DNA of 64,000 nt from assembly GCF_030813055.1 (NCBI RefSeq), contig NZ_JAUSTW010000002.1:434001-498000 (forward strand), in the 5' to 3' direction. Positions within the stretch are counted from its first letter, which is position 1. Each line of letters opens with the position of its first letter. This DNA comes from Neobacillus ginsengisoli (lineage in GTDB: Bacteria; Bacillota; Bacilli; Bacillales_B; DSM-18226). The position numbers and the translations under genes are program-made. Of this stretch, positions 28,034 to 37,040 are shown in pieces. Under the pieces are notes generated by a model. The model did no database searches, was not told the DNA's origin, and was given only the letters and a program-made list of their open reading frames with translations.

Positions 28034-29748
28034 TGACTTTTTTACATGGAATTGCTGCATCAAATGGTATTGCGATTGCAAAGGCGTATCGCCTTGTCGA
28101 ACCAAATTTAGCTTTTGAAAAGATGACAATTGATGACACCACAACTGAAGTTGAACGCTTCCGTGCGGCGTTAAAAAAATCTAATACTGAGCTTGAAGCT
28201 ATCCGTGACCGTGCTAACGTAGACCTCGGAGCTGATAAAGCTGCTATTTTTGAAGCGCATCTTCTTGTTTTAAATGACCCTGAATTAAATGGGCCAATAG
28301 AAGATAAGATTCAATCGGAAAAAATGAATGCGGAAGCTGCACTAAAAGAAACAGCAGATATGTTCGTTATGATGTTTGAACAAATGGATAATGAATATAT
28401 GAGAGAGCGTGCGGCAGACATCCGTGATGTTACAAAGCGGGTTCTTTCCCATTTATTAGGTGTACAATTAGTAAATCCAAGTATGATTGCTGAAGAAGTT
28501 ATCATAGTTTCCGAGGATTTAACGCCGTCTGATACTGCACAATTGAACAGACAATTTGTTAAAGGGTTTACAACAAATATCGGTGGAAGGACATCGCACT
28601 CAGCCATTATGGCTCGTTCAATGGAGATCCCTGCGGTAGTTGGAACAAAGACAGCTACAGAAGAAATTAATAATGGCGATTTAGTTATTGTTGATGGTCT
28701 AAAAGGTGAAGTCCATATTAATCCAACGCCGGAACTGGTTGAACAATACCGTAAAGTCCATGAGGATTATGAAGTTCAAAAAGCTGAGTGGGCGAAGCTT
28801 GTGAATGAAAAAACAGTTTCTGCTGACGGTCATCATGTAGAATTAGCTGCGAACATCGGTACTCCAAATGATTTAAAAGGGGTAGTTGAAAATGGCGGTG
28901 AAGGTGTAGGATTGTACAGAACCGAATTTCTTTACATGGGCAGAGACCAACTCCCTACTGAGGATGAACAATTTGAAGCCTACAAAGCTGTATTAGAAGG
29001 TATGAGTGGAAAACCGGTGGTTGTCCGCACCTTGGATATTGGCGGAGATAAAGAACTGCCATATTTGGATTTACCAAAGGAAATGAATCCATTCTTAGGG
29101 TTCCGTGCAATTCGTCTATGCTTAGAAGAACAAGGAATTTTCCGTACGCAGCTTCGTGCGTTACTCCGAGCAAGCAGCTATGGAAATCTAAAAATTATGT
29201 TCCCGATGATTGCTACCTTGGACGAGTTCCGTGCAGCTAAAGCAATTCTTGAGGAAGAAAAGCAGAAGCTAGTGTCTGAAGGACAAAAAGTAGTGGACAA
29301 AATTGAATTAGGGATTATGGTGGAAATTCCATCAACGGCTGTGCTAGCCGATCAATTTGCGAAGGAAGTTGACTTCTTTAGTATTGGGACGAACGACCTA
29401 ATTCAATACACAATGGCTGCTGACCGAATGAATCAGCGTGTCTCTTACTTATATCAACCATATAGCCCATCCATTCTACGATTGGTCAAAATGGTTATTG
29501 ATGCTGCTCATGCTGAAGGTAAATGGGCAGGTATGTGTGGAGAAATGGCAGGAGACGAAACAGCTATACCGGTTTTACTTGGCCTTGGACTTGATGAATT
29601 TTCGATGAGTGCAACTTCAATTCTTAAAGCACGTTCATTAATTAATAACTTGAATAAGTCAGACATGGAGAAACTCTCTCAAGAAGTTCTTAACATGCAA
29701 ACAACTGACCAAGTTATTGAAGCTGTAAATGTGGCAACTACAAAATAA
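28033..29748 (+). CDS. ptsI: PTS enzyme I
   Basis: A 571-residue phosphoenolpyruvate-protein phosphotransferase. The phosphorylated histidine is His189 in [12 protein letters not shown]; the PEP-binding C-terminal domain shows [13 protein letters not shown] [23 protein letters not shown] and the active cysteine in GMCGEMAGD. It moves phosphate from PEP to HPr. It is coupled to ptsH and followed by a terminator, forming a two-gene operon. Confidence 0.97.
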   Translation: MTFLHGIAASNGIAIAKAYRLVEPNLAFEKMTIDDTTTEVERFRAALKKSNTELEAIRDRANVDLGADKAAIFEAHLLVLNDPELNGPIEDKIQSEKMNAEAALKETADMFVMMFEQMDNEYMRERAADIRDVTKRVLSHLLGVQLVNPSMIAEEVIIVSEDLTPSDTAQLNRQFVKGFTTNIGGRTSHSAIMARSMEIPAVVGTKTATEEINNGDLVIVDGLKGEVHINPTPELVEQYRKVHEDYEVQKAEWAKLVNEKTVSADGHHVELAANIGTPNDLKGVVENGGEGVGLYRTEFLYMGRDQLPTEDEQFEAYKAVLEGMSGKPVVVRTLDIGGDKELPYLDLPKEMNPFLGFRAIRLCLEEQGIFRTQLRALLRASSYGNLKIMFPMIATLDEFRAAKAILEEEKQKLVSEGQKVVDKIELGIMVEIPSTAVLADQFAKEVDFFSIGTNDLIQYTMAADRMNQRVSYLYQPYSPSILRLVKMVIDAAHAEGKWAGMCGEMAGDETAIPVLLGLGLDEFSMSATSILKARSLINNLNKSDMEKLSQEVLNMQTTDQVIEAVNVATTK

Positions 29749-29772
29749 ATAAACTCTTTTTACTAAAGAATT

Positions 29773-29803
29773 GGTCGACTGTGTAATCAGTCGGCCTTTT
29801 TCA
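29773..29803 (+). terminator. Terminator of ptsHI
   Basis: GGTCGACT-GTGTAATC-AGTCGGCC followed by five T. Confidence 0.88.
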
Positions 29804-29948
29804 TTTTTTTAAATTGTTTCCCGTAAAATTCAGATAATTAAGTTTTTTTTGAGAAGGAAGTTAAATGTAACAAAAGAATAATAATAGGTAAGTAAATAGG
29901 CAAAAAGGCATATGATAAACGTAGGAGTCGGGGGAGGTGATAGAAAAT

Positions 29949-30095
29949 ATGGAACAAAAACCGATACATTATGATGGTAGTTTTCAACTTGGTCAAGCTG
30001 CAAATGAGTCAGTGATTAATGAGCCATTCACAATGACTGATGAAATGAGGACCAACATTGGTCGAAATCCTTATTCACTTGACGCAAATGATTAA
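29949..30095 (+). CDS. Small acidic protein, 48 residues
   Basis: GGGGAGGTGA stands nine bases before ATG 29949; an in-frame GTG at 29937 overlaps it. The 48 residues are soluble and acidic (FQLGQAANESVINEPFTMTD) with no cysteine or membrane segment. Not recognised. A strong terminator follows 13 bases later, so it is a separate small transcript between ptsI and azoR. CATATGATA just upstream resembles a SigK-type -10 box, but no matching -35 is seen. Confidence 0.65.
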   Translation: MEQKPIHYDGSFQLGQAANESVINEPFTMTDEMRTNIGRNPYSLDAND

Positions 30096-30107
30096 TTTGA
30101 TACATAA

Positions 30108-30140
30108 CTGGATTTGTCAGGAAACAAATCCAGTTTTTTA
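30108..30140 (+). terminator. Terminator of the 48-residue gene
   Basis: CTGGATTTGT-CAGGAA-ACAAATCCAG, a perfect 10-bp stem followed by six T. Confidence 0.93.
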
Positions 30141-30172
30141 ATAAAATAATGAATATTTTAGAGGTAATATCT

Positions 30173-30219
30173 TTGACATTCAGAGAAATATTTAATACAA
30201 TTATCTCGAATTAAAAATA
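30173..30219 (+). promoter_or_regulatory. azoR promoter with MhqR-type operator
   Basis: TTGACA-N17-TACAAT (30173-30201) is followed directly by TATCTCGAATTAAAAATA (30202-30219), identical to the first 11 bases of the MhqR operator and matching 15 of 18 overall. Geometry is the same as at the mhqR promoter: the operator begins on the base after the -10 box. Confidence 0.75.
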
Positions 30220-30312
30220 TTTAAAATCAAGACTTATTTAATTCTTGGTTATTTCATTGATTTTTGATTCAAACTAAAATGTCTAAATACACAATCAGAA
30301 AGGTGATAAGAA

Positions 30313-30948
30313 ATGGCAAAAGTATTGTACATTACAGCACACCCACACAACGAAACTCAATCGTATAGTATGGCGGTTGGGAAAGCATTTATCGATACCT
30401 ATAAGGATGTTAATCCAAGCGATGAAATTGTTCATATTGACTTGTATAAAGAAAACATCCCACATATCGATGCCGATGTATTTAGCGGTTGGGGAAAACT
30501 ACAATCTGGACAAGCATTTGATGCACTTACTTCCGAAGAAAAAGCAAAGGTTGGCCGTCTAGGCGAACTAAGCGAGCAATTTGTAGCGGCAGATAAATAT
30601 GTCTTTGTTACTCCATTATGGAATTTCTCCTTTCCTCCAGTGATGAAAGCTTATCTTGATTCTGTTTCTGTTGCTGGGAAAACCTTCAAATATACAGAAC
30701 AAGGCCCTGTTGGACTTTTAACAAATAAAAAAGCATTGCACATCCAAGCTAGAGGGGGTTTTTATTCTGAAGGCCCTGCGGCTCAAATGGAAATGGGACA
30801 TCGTTATATAAGTGTGATGATGAGTTTCTTTGGTCTCCCTGCACTTGAAGGTTTATTCGTAGAAGGGCATAATGCGATGCCGGATAAAGCACAAGAAATC
30901 AAAGATAATGCCATTGCCCGTGCTAAAGACCTTGCCCATAATTTCTAA
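30313..30948 (+). CDS. azoR: FMN-dependent NADH-azoreductase
   Basis: A 211-residue flavodoxin-fold quinone/azo reductase. The FMN-binding segments [17 protein letters not shown] near residue 97 and HIQARGG near 140 match AzoR proteins, which reduce azo dyes and quinones by two electrons with NADH and protect against thiol-reactive quinones. The MhqR-type operator in its promoter agrees with the MhqR control known for azoR2 of B. subtilis. It is a single-gene unit with its own terminator. Confidence 0.92.
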   Translation: MAKVLYITAHPHNETQSYSMAVGKAFIDTYKDVNPSDEIVHIDLYKENIPHIDADVFSGWGKLQSGQAFDALTSEEKAKVGRLGELSEQFVAADKYVFVTPLWNFSFPPVMKAYLDSVSVAGKTFKYTEQGPVGLLTNKKALHIQARGGFYSEGPAAQMEMGHRYISVMMSFFGLPALEGLFVEGHNAMPDKAQEIKDNAIARAKDLAHNF

Positions 30949-30962
30949 TACTTTAATAACAA

Positions 30963-30997
30963 AGAGATAAATCCATTCTCGGATTTATCTTTTTTTC
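30963..30997 (+). terminator. Terminator of azoR
   Basis: AGATAAATCC-ATTCTC-GGATTTATCT and seven T. Confidence 0.92.
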
Positions 30998-31069
30998 TGC
31001 CTTGAATTTTTAACAATACAATTTTTTTTTGTATAATTAGAAAGATAGAAAAGGAGGAATAGATAACAT

Positions 31070-31855
31070 ATGAATTTGAATCTAAGTGGTAAAACAGCAT
31101 TAGTTGTTGCTTCCAGTCAGGGTTTGGGTTTTGCCATTGCTGAACGGCTAGTGAAAGAAGGCGTAAATGTCATGATTTCCGGTAGGGACGAGTTTAAGCT
31201 AAAACAAAAAGCAGATGAACTGGAAGCAATCGGTGCAGGTAAAGTTGCTTATCAAAAGACAGATATTACAAATGTGGAAGAAATTAAACAGCTTGTTTCC
31301 AAAACAATTGTAACCTTTAGTAGTATCGATATGCTCGTCAATAATGCCGGCGGACCGCCTGCAAGCTCATTTGAAGATTTAACCGATGATCATTGGTATC
31401 AGGCATTTGAATTAAATTTACTGTCTTATGTTCGGATGATAAGGGAAGCCCTGCCATATTTAAAACAACAAGGTGGAAAAATACTCAATATCGCTTCTTC
31501 TTCAATAAAAGAACCCATTCCGGGGCTAATACTCTCAAATACATATAGAACAGGAATTGTTGGGCTCTCAAAAACACTGGCTTCTGAGTTGGCACCGTAT
31601 AATATTTTAATTAATACAATCGCACCCGGTCGCATTGCCACGGAACGTGTGAAACACTTGGATCAAATTAATGCAGATAAGCAGGGGATTAATCGGGAAT
31701 CAATTGAGTTACAAGTTAAGGAAGGAATTCCTTTAAAACGATATGGGACACCTGAGGAATTTGCCAACGTTGCTGTGTTTCTGCTTTCTGATGCTAATTC
31801 ATATATGACGGGTAGTTCTTTTCTAGTAGATGGTGGAATGATAAAGTCTATTTAG
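31070..31855 (+). CDS. Atypical SDR family oxidoreductase
   Basis: A 261-residue short-chain dehydrogenase fold. The cofactor loop is ASSQGLG instead of TGxxxGxG, and NNAGG (91-95) and the catalytic-type serine (143-145) are present. The usual YxxxK pair is absent: aligned to it are Ser156 and Arg160 in LSNTYRTGIVGL, with a tyrosine directly before the arginine. Similar SNxxR proteins exist in Bacillus, YkvO among them as far as I recall, so this is probably a subfamily trait. Substrate and activity are unknown. AAGGAGG precedes the ATG. Confidence 0.85.
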   Translation: MNLNLSGKTALVVASSQGLGFAIAERLVKEGVNVMISGRDEFKLKQKADELEAIGAGKVAYQKTDITNVEEIKQLVSKTIVTFSSIDMLVNNAGGPPASSFEDLTDDHWYQAFELNLLSYVRMIREALPYLKQQGGKILNIASSSIKEPIPGLILSNTYRTGIVGLSKTLASELAPYNILINTIAPGRIATERVKHLDQINADKQGINRESIELQVKEGIPLKRYGTPEEFANVAVFLLSDANSYMTGSSFLVDGGMIKSI

Positions 31856-31944
31856 TCGTTTAATTACTACTACCTTAATTAACCGCTTCTTACGTTTATT
31901 ACCAAGATGTTTTGGCTATGGTAAAAACATAAAGGAGTGTTCAT

Positions 31945-32418
31945 ATGTTTAGAAATTTTCGACATAATCTTGTACTAGTGGCAGTGATATTTTTTTCATC
32001 AATTATTTCCGGATGTGGGATTCCTTTCACAAATGAGATAATTGTAAACCGCTATGCGGATGCTTTGCTTACAAAAAATAATGAACTTCAATTTCGTTTT
32101 CGGATTAATAATGAAATTTTAGCCGGTCATCAATTATATAAGGTAAAAATCACGATTCACAATGACCAATTAGCTGCAGCCATCGGGAAACGTGAAATTG
32201 TTTACGGTGACGATCAGGTACTTAACGGAGAATTTTTAGAGGTAAAAGACAAAAGTGAAAAGTATATTTTTATGGCACCAATTCCTTTAAAACGAGATTT
32301 ACATATTTATCAGCTTGAAAAGATGATTGAAAAAAACAAAGCGGTTTCTATTGAAGTGTTTAATAATCAAGAGGTCCTTGGACGTGCCTATTTAACAAAC
32401 TTTTCTTCAGAACTTTAA
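31945..32418 (+). CDS. Hypothetical lipoprotein
   Basis: A 157-residue protein with a signal peptide ending in the lipobox ISGC (Cys about residue 24), so it should be anchored on the outer face of the membrane. The mature part is mixed alpha/beta with no domain I recognise. AAAGGAGTG stands before the ATG. It lies between the SDR gene and ykwC, with a terminator after it. Confidence 0.75.
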   Translation: MFRNFRHNLVLVAVIFFSSIISGCGIPFTNEIIVNRYADALLTKNNELQFRFRINNEILAGHQLYKVKITIHNDQLAAAIGKREIVYGDDQVLNGEFLEVKDKSEKYIFMAPIPLKRDLHIYQLEKMIEKNKAVSIEVFNNQEVLGRAYLTNFSSEL

Positions 32419-32484
32419 TTCGAGTTTATCTTTGGAGGAGCAAGGACACAATAAAAATGTGCATAAATTTGGAGATGGAGCACT

Positions 32485-32517
32485 CTACCGGAGCGATTAA
32501 ACGTTCCGGTATTTTTA
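32485..32517 (+). terminator. Terminator after the lipoprotein gene
   Basis: TACCGGAGCG pairs with CGTTCCGGTA around ATTAAA-type loop bases and is followed by five T. Confidence 0.8.
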
Positions 32518-32587
32518 TGAATTCTTTTCCTAAACAATATACAAGTGCTAAAATAAAATAGAGAAATGATAGGAAGGAAAGATAAAT

Positions 32588-33466
32588 TTGTTAACTCCAA
32601 AAAATACGGTAATTGGATTTATAGGAATCGGTGTAATGGGAAAAAGCATGGCAGAACATTTAATGACCGCCGGCTATTCTATGGTTGTTACAAGCAGAAC
32701 AAAGGAAAAGGCGGAAGCGCTACTTAATAAAGGTGCACAATGGGCGGAAACAGCAAAAGAAGTGGCTGAAAAGGCAACGGTAATTATCACGATGGTAGGC
32801 TATCCAAAAGATGTGGAAGAAGTATATTTTGGGGAAAATGGATTGATTCCCAATGGGAGAATAGGAAGTTATTTGATTGATATGACGACTTCCGCTCCTT
32901 CACTTGCTGTGAAAATATATGAAGAAGCGAAAAAGAGAGGAATTCAGGCATTAGATGCTCCCGTTTCAGGTGGAGATGTTGGAGCTAGGGAAGCAAAGCT
33001 TTCGATAATGGTCGGTGGTGAAAAAGAAGCATTTGAAGCTGTTCGCGTACTCTTAGAGCACCTTGGAACAAATATTGTTTATCAAGGAAGGGCGGGTTCC
33101 GGGCAACACACTAAGATGAGCAATCAAATAGCGATTGCCTCCAATATGATTGGTGTCTGTGAGGCTATTATTTATGCCGAAAAAGCAGGTTTAAATTCGG
33201 AAAATGTATTAAAAAGTATTACAGCCGGGGCTGCGGGCAGTTGGTCGTTAAGCAATCTTGTTCCAAGAATGTTGAAAGGGAATTTTGAACCCGGTTTTTA
33301 CATAAAGCATTTTATAAAGGATATGAAAATTGCCATTGATGAAGCAGAGCACATGGGTATGGATGTACCCGGATTGTCTTTAGCTAAATCTTTATATGAA
33401 CAATTAGTTGAAAAGGGCGAAGAAAATAGTGGAACGCAAGCTCTTTATAAATATTGGCAGAACTAA
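32588..33466 (+). CDS. ykwC: Beta-hydroxyacid dehydrogenase-like oxidoreductase
   Basis: A 292-residue 3-hydroxyisobutyrate dehydrogenase family member. The Rossmann motif GFIGIGVMGKSMAEHL is at residues 10-25, the substrate loop DAPVSGGDVGA near 120 and the catalytic lysine is Lys176 in GSGQHTKMSNQ. It should oxidise or reduce a short 3-hydroxyacid such as 3-hydroxyisobutyrate, tartronate semialdehyde or a relative. The start is TTG 32588 after AGGAAGGA. B. subtilis ykwC also lies upstream of patA. Confidence 0.88.
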   Translation: MLTPKNTVIGFIGIGVMGKSMAEHLMTAGYSMVVTSRTKEKAEALLNKGAQWAETAKEVAEKATVIITMVGYPKDVEEVYFGENGLIPNGRIGSYLIDMTTSAPSLAVKIYEEAKKRGIQALDAPVSGGDVGAREAKLSIMVGGEKEAFEAVRVLLEHLGTNIVYQGRAGSGQHTKMSNQIAIASNMIGVCEAIIYAEKAGLNSENVLKSITAGAAGSWSLSNLVPRMLKGNFEPGFYIKHFIKDMKIAIDEAEHMGMDVPGLSLAKSLYEQLVEKGEENSGTQALYKYWQN

Positions 33467-33478
33467 ATCACTATGAAT

Positions 33479-33531
33479 AAATTCCTCCTCAATTCAAGAA
33501 ACTATCATAGATATCTGATTGGGAGGAATTT
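33479..33531 (+). promoter_or_regulatory. Hairpin sequestering a ribosome binding site
   Basis: AAATTCCTCC (33479-33488) is the exact reverse complement of GGAGGAATTT (33522-33531), which holds the Shine-Dalgarno of the next small gene. No T run follows, so this looks like translational masking rather than termination. Confidence 0.5.
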
Positions 33532-33533
33532 TG

Positions 33534-33713
33534 ATGGCAAAACGTACGAAAAAGAATGATCCGGAACAAAAAAATAAAAAGGGCTTTGATTCTGCAAAAT
33601 TAAATGAAGAATTTGCCCATGAAATGGGTTCAGCGGCTACAAATAAAATTCATAAAGATAAAGCTAAGAAGGAAAAGGCACCGAAAAATAACGGAAAATA
33701 TAATGGACAATAA
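33534..33713 (+). CDS. Small lysine-rich protein, 59 residues
   Basis: ATG 33534 follows GGGAGGA by six bases. The product is very hydrophilic, about a quarter lysine, with AKLNEEFAHEMGS in the centre and no hydrophobic stretch. It recalls small spore-associated proteins of Bacillus in composition, but no family is assigned. Its ribosome binding site can be masked by an upstream hairpin. A terminator follows immediately. Confidence 0.7.
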   Translation: MAKRTKKNDPEQKNKKGFDSAKLNEEFAHEMGSAATNKIHKDKAKKEKAPKNNGKYNGQ

Positions 33714-33715
33714 AT

Positions 33716-33747
33716 GGAAACACCCTCATTAAAGTGAGGGTGTTTCC
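33716..33747. terminator. Bidirectional terminator before patA
   Basis: GGAAACACCCTCA-TTAAAG-TGAGGGTGTTTCC, a perfect 13-bp stem between convergent genes. Confidence 0.88.
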
Positions 33748-33748
33748 A

Positions 33749-34906
33749 TTATTTTTTTAGGTACTTTTCAATACGGTCCAGTCCGAGTTCTAAAGTTTCC
33801 ATGGAACAGGCATATGATAATCGAAAATAACCTTCACCGTATTCAGAAAAGGCACTTCCCGGAACGACAGCCACTTTTGATTTATTAACAAGCTCAAGAG
33901 CAAAATCAAAGCTGTTTAATGGGATAGAGCTTGGAATCTTGACAAAAAAATAAAAAGCGCCATCAGGCTTGATCACAGATAGGCCCATGGAATGAAGGCG
34001 GTCAAAACAATAGTCTCTTCTTCCTTCGTATTCTTTTTTCATTGGAAGAGCATCATCGATTCCCTTTGTTAATGCTTCAAGTGCAGCTTTTTGAGCAATC
34101 GAATTGGCACAGGATACATTATATTGATGAACTTTTAATATATGTTTTGTAATGTTTTCCGGAGCAAACAAAAAACCAATCCTCCAGCCTGTCATTGAAT
34201 GGGATTTAGATAAGCCATTGATGACAATCGTCTTCTCTTTTAGAAACGAAGCAATGGATTTATGTGATTGATCAAAAGTGAGTTCACTATAGATCTCATC
34301 GGCGAGAACAAATATATTTCGTTCCTGTAAATAGCTCGCTATCTCTTGAAGCTCCTTTTCCGTGAGACTTACACCGGTTGGATTTGAAGGGTACGGGAGA
34401 ACGATGCAACGTGTTTTATCGTTAATAAATGGTTTAATCATTTCTAATGTGAAACGAAATTGATTTTGTGTAACATCCACATGGACAGGAATTGCACCGC
34501 AAAGGCGAATAATCGGTTCATAACCGGGGTAAATAGGACCCGGTAGAATTACTTCCATTCCTTCTGTTAAAATAGTTCGGAAAGCAATATCAATTGCCTC
34601 ACTGGCACCCATCGTAACAATTACTTCCGATTCAGGTTTATAATGTATCCCATATCTTTCTGCTACAAAATTGCATGCAGCTTCTCTTAATTCAAGGATT
34701 CCAGCATTGTGCGTATAGGAGGTAAAGTTATCCTCAATCGCCTGTATCCCTGCTTTTTTCACGTGTTCCGGAGTGGGGAAATCAGGCTGCCCGATTGTAA
34801 GTGAAATCAGATCATCTATATGGGATACTAAATTGAAAAATTTTCTAATTCCTGAGATTTCTAAATCTCTAACCTTTTGATTTACTAAGTGTTCCACCTT
34901 GTTCAT
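33749..34906 (-). CDS. patA: Aminotransferase A (N-acetyl-LL-diaminopimelate aminotransferase)
   Basis: A 385-residue fold-type I aminotransferase. The PLP lysine is Lys234 in NGLSKSHSMTGWR, with PYPSNPTG near 171 and the YFRLSYA arginine region near the C-terminus. In the acetylase branch of lysine and diaminopimelate synthesis, PatA aminates N-acetyl-2-amino-6-oxopimelate between the DapH and DapL steps; both partner genes are in this window at 43-45 kb. It is a single gene on the minus strand. Confidence 0.9.
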   Translation of the reverse strand: MNKVEHLVNQKVRDLEISGIRKFFNLVSHIDDLISLTIGQPDFPTPEHVKKAGIQAIEDNFTSYTHNAGILELREAACNFVAERYGIHYKPESEVIVTMGASEAIDIAFRTILTEGMEVILPGPIYPGYEPIIRLCGAIPVHVDVTQNQFRFTLEMIKPFINDKTRCIVLPYPSNPTGVSLTEKELQEIASYLQERNIFVLADEIYSELTFDQSHKSIASFLKEKTIVINGLSKSHSMTGWRIGFLFAPENITKHILKVHQYNVSCANSIAQKAALEALTKGIDDALPMKKEYEGRRDYCFDRLHSMGLSVIKPDGAFYFFVKIPSSIPLNSFDFALELVNKSKVAVVPGSAFSEYGEGYFRLSYACSMETLELGLDRIEKYLKK

Positions 34907-35041
34907 CCTTCCCTTAAACTCAAATTACTGACGTACATTTTCCAAGAATAATACTGATTATAGACTGATTTAGAAAAATATTCTACCATGTTTAGTTATT
35001 TACAAGGTAATGGCGTTGTTTTGGGAATAGATTGAGAAATC

Positions 35042-35078
35042 AAAAAAAAAACGGTCTGAATTTATATCAGACCGTTTT
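35042..35078 (-). terminator. Terminator of the 66-residue Cys-rich gene
   Basis: On the minus strand AAAACGGTCTGA pairs with TCAGACCGTTTT and runs into nine T. Confidence 0.88.
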
Positions 35079-35127
35079 AGGGGGAAGGGGAGTTATATAT
35101 CAAATAAGAGAGCTAAATTACTAACAA

Positions 35128-35328
35128 TTAATATCCGTAGTCCCAGTCAACCTCGTCTTCATGCCAGAAAACCGGTGACACAGCTCCGAAATCTACTACT
35201 TTATTTTCGAGACTGCAGCTGCAATGTTTACAGCCGCATTGATCTTTTATTTCTTTGAAAACTGATTGATCAATGTCTTCGATATACATGATATTTTGCT
35301 CTTGAAAAAGAATTGCTGTTCCTTTCAT
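35128..35328 (-). CDS. Small cysteine-cluster protein, 66 residues
   Basis: Not recognised. The product contains CGCKHCSC at about 31-38, a tight four-cysteine cluster with a histidine that could bind zinc, and an acidic aromatic tail FWHEDEVDWDYGY. No signal peptide. AGAGGTG precedes the ATG at suitable distance and a strong terminator follows. It lies between patA and ykyB on the same strand. Confidence 0.65.
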   Translation of the reverse strand: MKGTAILFQEQNIMYIEDIDQSVFKEIKDQCGCKHCSCSLENKVVDFGAVSPVFWHEDEVDWDYGY

Positions 35329-35470
35329 GATAAAAGCACCTCTTTTAAAATTTACTACCTCGATTTTCGTTATTGTTTCCTCTTTATGATTTCATTGTAA
35401 GATTGTTTTTCTTGTGAGTCTATATCTTTGTGATAGTGTTCACAAAAACATCACGAACTTGGGGAGATAT

Positions 35471-35504
35471 AATGAAAAAGCCGGAAAATCCCGGCTTTTT
35501 CATT
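35471..35504. terminator. Terminator downstream of ykyB
   Basis: AATGAAAAAGCCGG-AAAATC-CCGGCTTTTTCATT, a 14-bp stem carrying A and T runs, usable on both strands and directly after the ykyB stop. Confidence 0.9.
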
Positions 35505-35507
35505 ATA

Positions 35508-35984
35508 TTAGGAATATCTTTCACCTAATTTTTTGAAGATTGGTTTTTGGTAAGTGCGCTGATTTCGGTTGTTATTTGATGGAGGTTTGGATTCTGAGAT
35601 ACCGGTATAGGATTGTAAAATCGCTTTTGCTTGATTTAATGATAGTGTTGCCTTTGGGTTTCTAACACGCCCATCCAATTTACCTAAATGAGGAAGTTCA
35701 GTAAAGTCTACTCGAATAGGAGGGATATGAAAGGTGTATCTTCCGCATTCTACTAGCACATCAGACTGCTGTTGACTATTATGCGGGTTTTCTGAGAAAT
35801 GAAGCCCTATTTTTTTGGCTTTACCTTCGTCAATCAATTTTTTTAATGATTCATGCTTTAATTTATATAAAAACTTGGGATTTGGTGCTGTTTTTGCGTG
35901 ACGATTCACAATAAATACAGCTTGAGCGAGGTTTTCGATGGTTAGGTCAAAATTAATTCGGGGGCGATTCTTATCGTGACTCAA
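35508..35984 (-). CDS. ykyB: YkyB family protein
   Basis: A 158-residue soluble protein with LTIENLAQAVFIVNRHAKTAPNP-type content at the N-terminus, LYKLKHESLKKLI and FTELPHLGKLDGRVRNPK, matching the Bacillus YkyB family. Function unknown; the C-terminal 30 residues are polar and probably disordered. It sits between patA and ykuE as in B. subtilis. AAAGGAGAA-type binding site before the ATG. Confidence 0.85.
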   Translation of the reverse strand: MSHDKNRPRINFDLTIENLAQAVFIVNRHAKTAPNPKFLYKLKHESLKKLIDEGKAKKIGLHFSENPHNSQQQSDVLVECGRYTFHIPPIRVDFTELPHLGKLDGRVRNPKATLSLNQAKAILQSYTGISESKPPSNNNRNQRTYQKPIFKKLGERYS

Positions 35985-36113
35985 AATTTGTTCTCCTTTC
36001 TATCTTAAAACACCATCATTATACCATTTTATTTCCCAATTTAAAAATATTCTAAGAAATTTTTTAAAAAATGTTGTTGCAGCTTATAAAATAAGGGAAA
36101 AAGATTTCCTGAA

Positions 36114-36152
36114 TGAAAAATCCTTATCACTATTGTGGATAAGGATTTTTCA
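36114..36152 (-). terminator. Terminator of ykuE
   Basis: GAAAAATCCTTATCAC-TATT-GTGGATAAGGATTTTTC, a 16-bp stem that begins in the ykuE stop region. Confidence 0.88.
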
Positions 36153-37040
36153 TTCGGTATTTTCTGATTTCAATGTAAAAACGGTTAGTTCAGGCTTAGC
36201 CATAAACCGAAACGGAAGCCGGGTTGTCCCAATTCCTCTGTTTACATACAAGGATAAAGGCTTGATTTCGCCGATGGAATAGATCCCCTCAGGATACTTT
36301 CGTGCAAATGGGGGTTTTACGAGTGCGCCAACAAACGGAATCTTTACTTGTCCTCCATGGCTGTGCCCGCTTAACTGCCAGTGAATTTGATAGTTTGAGG
36401 CAGTGTCAGCGAGGTCCGGAGCATGGGAAAGTAATAATTTAAACGTATTATCAGGAACATGTTTTTGGGCTAAATCCAAATCAGGGCTCCCCAGCATGGC
36501 ATCATCAATTCCGATTAAAAAAATGCTGCTGCCATCCCTTAGTTTAATAGGTCTGGACTCGTTTAAAAGGACAGTGAAATTGGCTGCCTGCATAATATTC
36601 CGATAAAGCTCAGAACCGTATCCGCCGTGATCATGGTTGCCGAAAATGCAATACTGCCCGAGAGGTGCATTTAATTGCTGTAAAATCGGCACTATCTTAT
36701 TGATTTCCCTATATTTATTCGGCTCGTCCATTAAATCGCCTGTGAAAAAAATCAAGTCAGGTTGAATAGCGTTAATTCTTTTAATTAATCCTTTAAACTG
36801 GTTAATATTATATTGGAAACCAAGATGAGTATCGCTAAATTGGACAATTTTTATCCCATCAAAGCTTTTAGGGATTAGGGAATGTTTAATTTGTAGTTCG
36901 TTTATATCAAGCAGTGAGGGCTCAATTCGATTAGCATAAAAGTATCCGCCTGAACTCATTCCGAAAACAGTAAGCAATGTACCTAATGTACTTTTAAGTA
37001 GCGATCTCCTTGTTATTTTTTTAGACATATATTCTACCAA
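36150..37040 (-). CDS. ykuE: Tat-exported metallophosphoesterase
   Basis: A 296-residue calcineurin-like phosphoesterase. Metal-site motifs are FSDTHLG, FTGDLMD, FGNHDHGG and LSGHSHGG. The N-terminus KKITRRSLLKS followed by a hydrophobic stretch is a twin-arginine signal, agreeing with B. subtilis YkuE, a known Tat substrate placed at the cell wall. The start is TTG 37040 five bases after AGGAGATAGG; the in-frame ATG four codons later lacks a binding site. Confidence 0.9.
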   Translation of the reverse strand: MVEYMSKKITRRSLLKSTLGTLLTVFGMSSGGYFYANRIEPSLLDINELQIKHSLIPKSFDGIKIVQFSDTHLGFQYNINQFKGLIKRINAIQPDLIFFTGDLMDEPNKYREINKIVPILQQLNAPLGQYCIFGNHDHGGYGSELYRNIMQAANFTVLLNESRPIKLRDGSSIFLIGIDDAMLGSPDLDLAQKHVPDNTFKLLLSHAPDLADTASNYQIHWQLSGHSHGGQVKIPFVGALVKPPFARKYPEGIYSIGEIKPLSLYVNRGIGTTRLPFRFMAKPELTVFTLKSENTE

